A stretch of 9,510 nt of DNA from assembly GCA_001017865.1 (NCBI GenBank), contig LATQ01000400.1:1-9510 (forward strand). Direction: 5' to 3'. The notes beneath the pieces were generated by a model. The model was given only the letters and a program-made list of their open reading frames with translations, made no database searches and had not been told where the DNA came from. Made by a program: the position numbers and the translations under genes. Shown piece after piece: positions 7,191 to 9,510 of the stretch. How positions within the stretch are numbered: position 1 is the first letter of the stretch; every line of letters begins with the position of its first letter. Source of the stretch: Rhodococcus sp. IITR03 (GTDB lineage: Bacteria > Actinomycetota > Actinomycetes > Mycobacteriales > Mycobacteriaceae).

Positions 7191-7418
7191 TCAGAGCGCG
7201 TCCGGAACGAACCGGACGATGAGAACGATTGCTGCGCACCATCTTCTGCCGCTTTTCTTCACCGCGTCTCCTGGCATTGTGGTTGTACGGCACAGCAGCA
7301 GCACGGGGTAGATCGCTCCCGCTGCCGATCCCGACGTCCACACGCTCGGGGCGGTCTCCTGTCCTACGGCTCGAGCGGGGGCAGAGCGAGTGCACTCGAC
7401 GTCATCGGGGTCCGCCAA
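7191..7418 (-). CDS. Doubtful small open frame in an otherwise unassigned stretch (7095-7428)
   Basis: Between the SUKH start and the 42-residue gene there are about 330 bases. The only minus frame of note runs from TTG 7418 to TGA 7191 (75 residues: MADPDDVECTRSAPARAV, later AIYPVLLLC and WCAAIVLIVRFVPDAL). It has no ribosome site, no recognised family and mixed codon use. It begins ten bases after the 42-residue gene, so a broken third gene of that cluster is possible, but I treat it as weak. Confidence 0.2.
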   Translation of the reverse strand: MADPDDVECTRSAPARAVGQETAPSVWTSGSAAGAIYPVLLLCRTTTMPGDAVKKSGRRWCAAIVLIVRFVPDAL

Positions 7419-7428
7419 AATCGGTCTA

Positions 7429-7557
7429 TCACCTCAGTGCTGCCCACAGGATCGTCAAGATGGTGAGGATGGCGATCAGCATCGGTACACCGACCGGGGC
7501 TTGCGGATCGTCCAACAGCGGGTCGTCCTTGTTCCATGTCCACCGGCGTTTCTTCAT
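7429..7557 (-). CDS. 42-residue single-helix membrane protein coupled to the pRiA4b ORF-3-like gene
   Basis: ATG 7557 to TGA 7429-7431 encodes MKKRRWTWNKDDPLLDDPQA followed by PVGVPMLIAILTILTILWAA and LR. The basic, aromatic N-terminus and the one hydrophobic stretch (about residues 24-41) predict a small integral membrane protein with its N-terminus in the cytoplasm. The start overlaps the stop of the upstream gene in an ATGA arrangement, the classical sign of translational coupling, and this stands in for a strong ribosome site of its own. It is too short for routine gene finders. I do not recognise the family. Confidence 0.6.
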   Translation of the reverse strand: MKKRRWTWNKDDPLLDDPQAPVGVPMLIAILTILTILWAALR

Positions 7558-7931
7558 GTCTCGATAAAACCCGGACTATCCGGACACGGCAACTGCTCCT
7601 TGATCAGGAACGTCAATGGAACTCGGCCCCGAGTCCCAGCAGCCGAGCGACTTTGGCCGACTCGATGTCCACCGTCTCGGTGATCGGCCCGCCGAGCGAC
7701 TCCACCATCTCGGCGCCGGTCTCGGTATCGGTGACTATGCGTCCGTTGGCAAGGGTGCACATCGACAAATGCGAGCGATCCCACCGGGGCGAAGGCATCG
7801 TTGATCGCGTTCGCAAGGTCGTTGAAGGTGTGCGACGGTCCGACCGCGAAGACGCGGCCGGGCCAGGGCCACAGCTCCTCTCCGCGCCCGCCGAGCAGTT
7901 CCACGGTCACCGACAACCGCGTTCGTGCCAT
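7554..7931 (-). CDS. Plasmid pRiA4b ORF-3 / IS1096 TnpR-like protein (two compensating apparent indels)
   Basis: Starting at ATG 7931: MARTRLSVTVELLGGRGEEL, WPWPGRVFAVGPSHTFNDLA, NAINDAFA. Removing one G from the plus-strand run at 7786-7789 lets it continue RWDRSHLSMCTLANGRIVTD to VARLLGLGAEFH, and adding one A at 7615-7616 returns to the first frame, ending TFLIKEQLPCPDSPGFIET. The result is about 125 residues. The phrases SHTF..LA.AI..AFARWD..HL and LGAEF fit the family named after pRiA4b ORF-3, also found as a passenger of IS1096-type elements. Its biochemical role is unknown. The usual downstream YxFDLGDxWxHxC motif is absent, so the C-terminus is short or degenerate. The stop overlaps the next start. 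Confidence 0.65.
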   Translation of the reverse strand: MARTRLSVTVELLGGRGEELWPWPGRVFAVGPSHTFNDLANAINDAFAPVGSLAFVDVHPCQRTHSHRYRDRRRDGGVARRADHRDGGHRVGQSRSAAGTRGRVPLTFLIKEQLPCPDSPGFIET

Positions 7932-8068
7932 TGTTCGAGGATGGCATGCAGACCGCTACGCCGCCTGGCCACAGCCCCAGACCTGACCTCAACCTCGCTG
8001 GCCCGAGGCACTTTTCAGGGTGCGCTCGCGTGGCATGAAACTTGGAAAATGACGCGTCTCCGCGGAAC

Positions 8069-8458
8069 CTAAAAACGGGATAAATCGTGCGTATCGTACC
8101 CCAGTGCCGTGGTCAAACCTTGTTCTTGTGGGGTTGGAAACGTAAATTGCCGACTGCCGCCCGCAGGGCGGGCGAGCAGTACCGGGCCATGGGCGATCGC
8201 ATCGCTCTTCTTGCCGTTCGAGGCGTCGATCAACGACGCCATGTCCGGATCCTGCCACCCGTTCGGGGCGGGCGGACATCGCGACGTGCAGGAACCGATC
8301 CTGTCGCGACGACCCTCGCTGCGGCCCGGCACAACGGATGGTCTCAGTACATGCCAGCGCAGAAAACCCGCAGTCACTGTTGTCGGGTCCTCCGCCACGC
8401 GCGCATCGAGCTGCGGGGCGACAAGGCGCATTCGTTTTCGTCGCCCGCCCTCGATCAC
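8069..8458 (-). CDS. Hypothetical frame downstream of the XRE regulator
   Basis: GTG 8458 to TAG 8069 gives 129 residues. The middle part (WQDPDMASLIDASNGKKSDA, IAHGPVLLARPAGGSRQ) has strongly G/C third positions and reads as real protein, while the first 60 and last 20 residues look poorer, so the true gene may be a shorter segment or contain a frame error. It follows the XRE regulator by 18 bases in the same direction. An ATG at 8429 or a start in another frame near 8280 are alternatives. No family recognised. Confidence 0.35.
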   Translation of the reverse strand: MIEGGRRKRMRLVAPQLDARVAEDPTTVTAGFLRWHVLRPSVVPGRSEGRRDRIGSCTSRCPPAPNGWQDPDMASLIDASNGKKSDAIAHGPVLLARPAGGSRQFTFPTPQEQGLTTALGYDTHDLSRF

Positions 8459-8476
8459 CCGAACGGCGGTAGAAGA

Positions 8477-8722
8477 TCACCGATCACGGGAGACCGTCGA
8501 CGAATCCGCCCAGAAGAACACCTCCTGTACAGGCCGGTCGAACGCGGCACTGATGCGCATCGCCAGATCCAGACTCGGCCGCTGGTCTCCCCGCTCGAGG
8601 GCGCCGATCGTCTGTACGTGCACCCCGCTCAGTTCCGCCAAGTGTCGGCGGGACAGCCCCTGCGTGCGACGTAAATCCCGAACCACATTCCCGATGCGAC
8701 GTGCCGGCCCGTTCCCAGACAT
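8477..8722 (-). CDS. Small XRE-type helix-turn-helix regulator
   Basis: 81 residues, almost all one HTH_3/Cro-type domain: IGNVVRDLRRTQGLSRRHLA, ELSGVHVQTIGALERGDQRP, SLDLAMRISAAFDRPVQEVF. The recognition helix lies at about residues 33-43, and RPVQEVFFW is the usual end of the domain in this class of short single-domain regulators. The ATG at 8722 has no Shine-Dalgarno; the 50 bases upstream are very AT-rich with CAAAAT at -12 to -7, which would suit a leaderless transcript. Two inverted repeats immediately upstream are natural autoregulatory sites. It is divergent from the tyrosine recombinase and may control the element's expression; that is inference. Confidence 0.9.
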   Translation of the reverse strand: MSGNGPARRIGNVVRDLRRTQGLSRRHLAELSGVHVQTIGALERGDQRPSLDLAMRISAAFDRPVQEVFFWADSSTVSRDR

Positions 8723-8731
8723 ACAGTTATT

Positions 8732-8769
8732 TTGGGAAAACCCAACAAAAAATTATTGTTTCAAAACAA
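8732..8769 (-). promoter_or_regulatory. AT-rich promoter/operator region of the XRE gene with two inverted repeats
   Basis: TTGGG-AAAA-CCCAA (8732-8745) and TTGTTT-CA-AAACAA (8756-8769) have perfect arms and lie 10 and 34 bases upstream of the XRE ATG. The stretch 8723-8770 is rich in A/T between high-GC neighbours. XRE regulators usually bind such dyads in their own promoter. Confidence 0.5.
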
Positions 8770-8889
8770 AATGGTGGGCCAACTCAGCTGGAGCGAGTTA
8801 CGTCGGATCCCTGAATGACCGATCGCGAGCTCACCACCGGGCAGGACCCGGCACTCCCGCGCACCGGACGAGGCAGTAGCCGCCGAGAA

Positions 8890-8919
8890 TGTAGGTTCTG
8901 CTGACACCGAGAACCTATA
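8890..8919. repeat. Inverted repeat overlapping a TATAAA box upstream of the recombinase
   Basis: TAGGTTCT (8892-8899) and AGAACCTA (8910-8917) are perfect 8-bp arms with a 10-base spacer; two further outer positions pair with one G-T. The right arm overlaps TATAAA (8916-8921), a good -10-like hexamer for the plus strand, though I find no matching -35. An operator over a recombinase promoter or a recombinase arm-binding site are both possible. Confidence 0.4.
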
Positions 8920-8988
8920 AAAAGTGCAAATCGGGCGCGATTCACGATTCCGAGGTAGGTCACTCACGGTTTGTGCGGCATCGGTGTT

Positions 8989-9004
8989 GCTAATTGCCAT
9001 TAGC
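8989..9004. repeat. Short perfect dyad GCTAAT-TGCC-ATTAGC upstream of the recombinase
   Basis: GCTAAT (8989-8994) and ATTAGC (8999-9004) flank four bases. Six-base arms with a short centre about 80 bases from the start of a tyrosine recombinase resemble the layout of a core crossover site, but the arms are short and no second copy is seen in the window. Apart from this dyad and the one at 8890-8919, the stretch 8777-9083 has no gene I can support. Confidence 0.3.
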
Positions 9005-9083
9005 GCACCATCACCGCCGAAACCCCAGCTGAGCGCGTTTTCCGGTGGAAACCTGTCCGAAGCGGCCGGTAGGCTCCCGGTTC

Positions 9084-9510
9084 GTGCCTGACGACCTGCT
9101 GATGCGCCACCCGGACCCCTCCGACGTCTCTGTATCGACCGCCTCGGAGCCCGCCGCACCGTCCGTGCCGGTGTTGCCGGCCGAAACCTTCGCCCAGGTG
9201 GCCGGGACAGCGGCGCGCTCACGGTCCGAGTCGACCCGCCGCAACTACGCCGCCGACTGGCAACGCTTCACCGCCTGGTGCCAGCGCGAAGGGCATGCGG
9301 CGTTGCCTGCGCATCCGCTCACCGTCGCCGCCTACCTCCACGAGGCCGCCGCTACGGTCACGGAGGCGGGGGAGCGGGCCTACTCACCGTCGACGTTGGC
9401 CCGGTGGGTCGCCGGCATCGGGTATCACCACCGCCGCGCCGGTCATCCCGCCCCGGCAGCGACGAGTTGGTCACCGCGACCTGTCCGGGATCCGCCGCGA
9501 TTACGGCTGC
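9084..9510 (+). CDS. Tyrosine recombinase/integrase, N-terminal part, runs off the window
   Basis: GTG 9084 opens a frame whose upstream limit is a TGA at 9030-9032. After a disordered Pro/Ala/Ser start comes the SAM-like core-binding domain of phage-type integrases: SRSESTRRNYAADWQRFTAW, CQREGH, LTVAAYLHEAA, YSPSTLARWVAGIGYHHRRA, GHPAP. The last 50 bases lose frame, but adding a C near 9463 and one at 9480-9481 gives ELVTATLSGIRRDYGC, the expected continuation. The catalytic domain (Arg, His-X-X-Arg, Tyr) would lie beyond the window. Such enzymes cut and join DNA at specific sites to integrate or excise mobile elements. GGTAGG upstream is a weak ribosome site; ATG 9102 is an alternative start. 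Confidence 0.88.
   Translation, partial: MPDDLLMRHPDPSDVSVSTASEPAAPSVPVLPAETFAQVAGTAARSRSESTRRNYAADWQRFTAWCQREGHAALPAHPLTVAAYLHEAAATVTEAGERAYSPSTLARWVAGIGYHHRRAGHPAPAATSWSPRPVRDPPRLRL

Noticed and set aside
8087..8879. Plus-strand frames of 195 and 256 residues opposite the XRE gene
   Set aside because: They run antisense to a clear helix-turn-helix gene, are rich in Arg with no recognisable domain, and have no ribosome site.
8761..9222. 153-residue minus frame opposite the recombinase start
   Set aside because: Its N-terminal half is antisense to the recombinase N-terminus and is Arg/Pro-rich shadow sequence; the remainder lies over intergenic inverted repeats.
1..9510. CRISPR array, rRNA or replication origin
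   Set aside because: No regularly spaced repeats, no rRNA-like sequence and no iteron cluster are visible on either strand.

Overview
The window looks like accessory chromosome (or plasmid) DNA from a high-GC, mycolic-acid-containing actinomycete of the Nocardia/Rhodococcus type. The reasons are LGFP-repeat exported proteins (a family concentrated in Corynebacteriales), an actinobacterial butyrolactone-receptor-like TetR regulator, frequent GTG/TTG starts and strong third-position GC in most genes. Genus is an inference.

Left part (1-3464, mostly minus strand). One long minus-strand gene (about 3464 down to 1189) encodes an exported protein: signal peptide, Pro/Thr-rich linker, four LGFP repeats, a beta-rich middle domain, and a C-terminal domain with the DALRH...HE...MDxxNNxxG pattern I associate with DUF6973, read here as a toxin-like effector tip. 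It is followed, after a 19-bp intercistronic RNA hairpin, by a 202-residue three-helix membrane protein with an outward-facing C-terminal domain, the natural candidate for its immunity partner. The tip and the membrane protein are AT-rich compared with the LGFP stem, as expected for an exchanged module. A second, divergently transcribed gene (3715-4041) encodes a short exported LGFP protein sharing a Cys-X10-Cys segment with the large one. This cell-surface effector/immunity locus is the most interesting content of the window.

Middle part (4042-7100). A TetR/ScbR-like regulator (minus, TTG start), a decayed IS256-type transposase fragment, a membrane-anchored protein with two degenerate cold-shock-like domains (plus), and convergent to it a SUKH (SMI1/KNR4) protein followed by a small 69-residue reading frame.

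Right part (7100-9510). Minus-strand small genes: a pRiA4b ORF-3/IS1096-TnpR-like protein whose stop overlaps the start of a 42-residue single-helix membrane protein, an XRE-type regulator, and a doubtful frame downstream of it. A tyrosine recombinase (plus) runs off the right end. The intergenic stretch between regulator and recombinase is AT-rich and carries several inverted repeats.

Quality note: at least six genes are interrupted by single-base (once two-base) length changes, many of them in C/G runs, where restoring one base gives family-typical protein. This suggests uncorrected sequencing indels rather than wholesale gene decay, so several entries below span more than one reading frame. 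All family assignments come from reading the translations; no database search was run.
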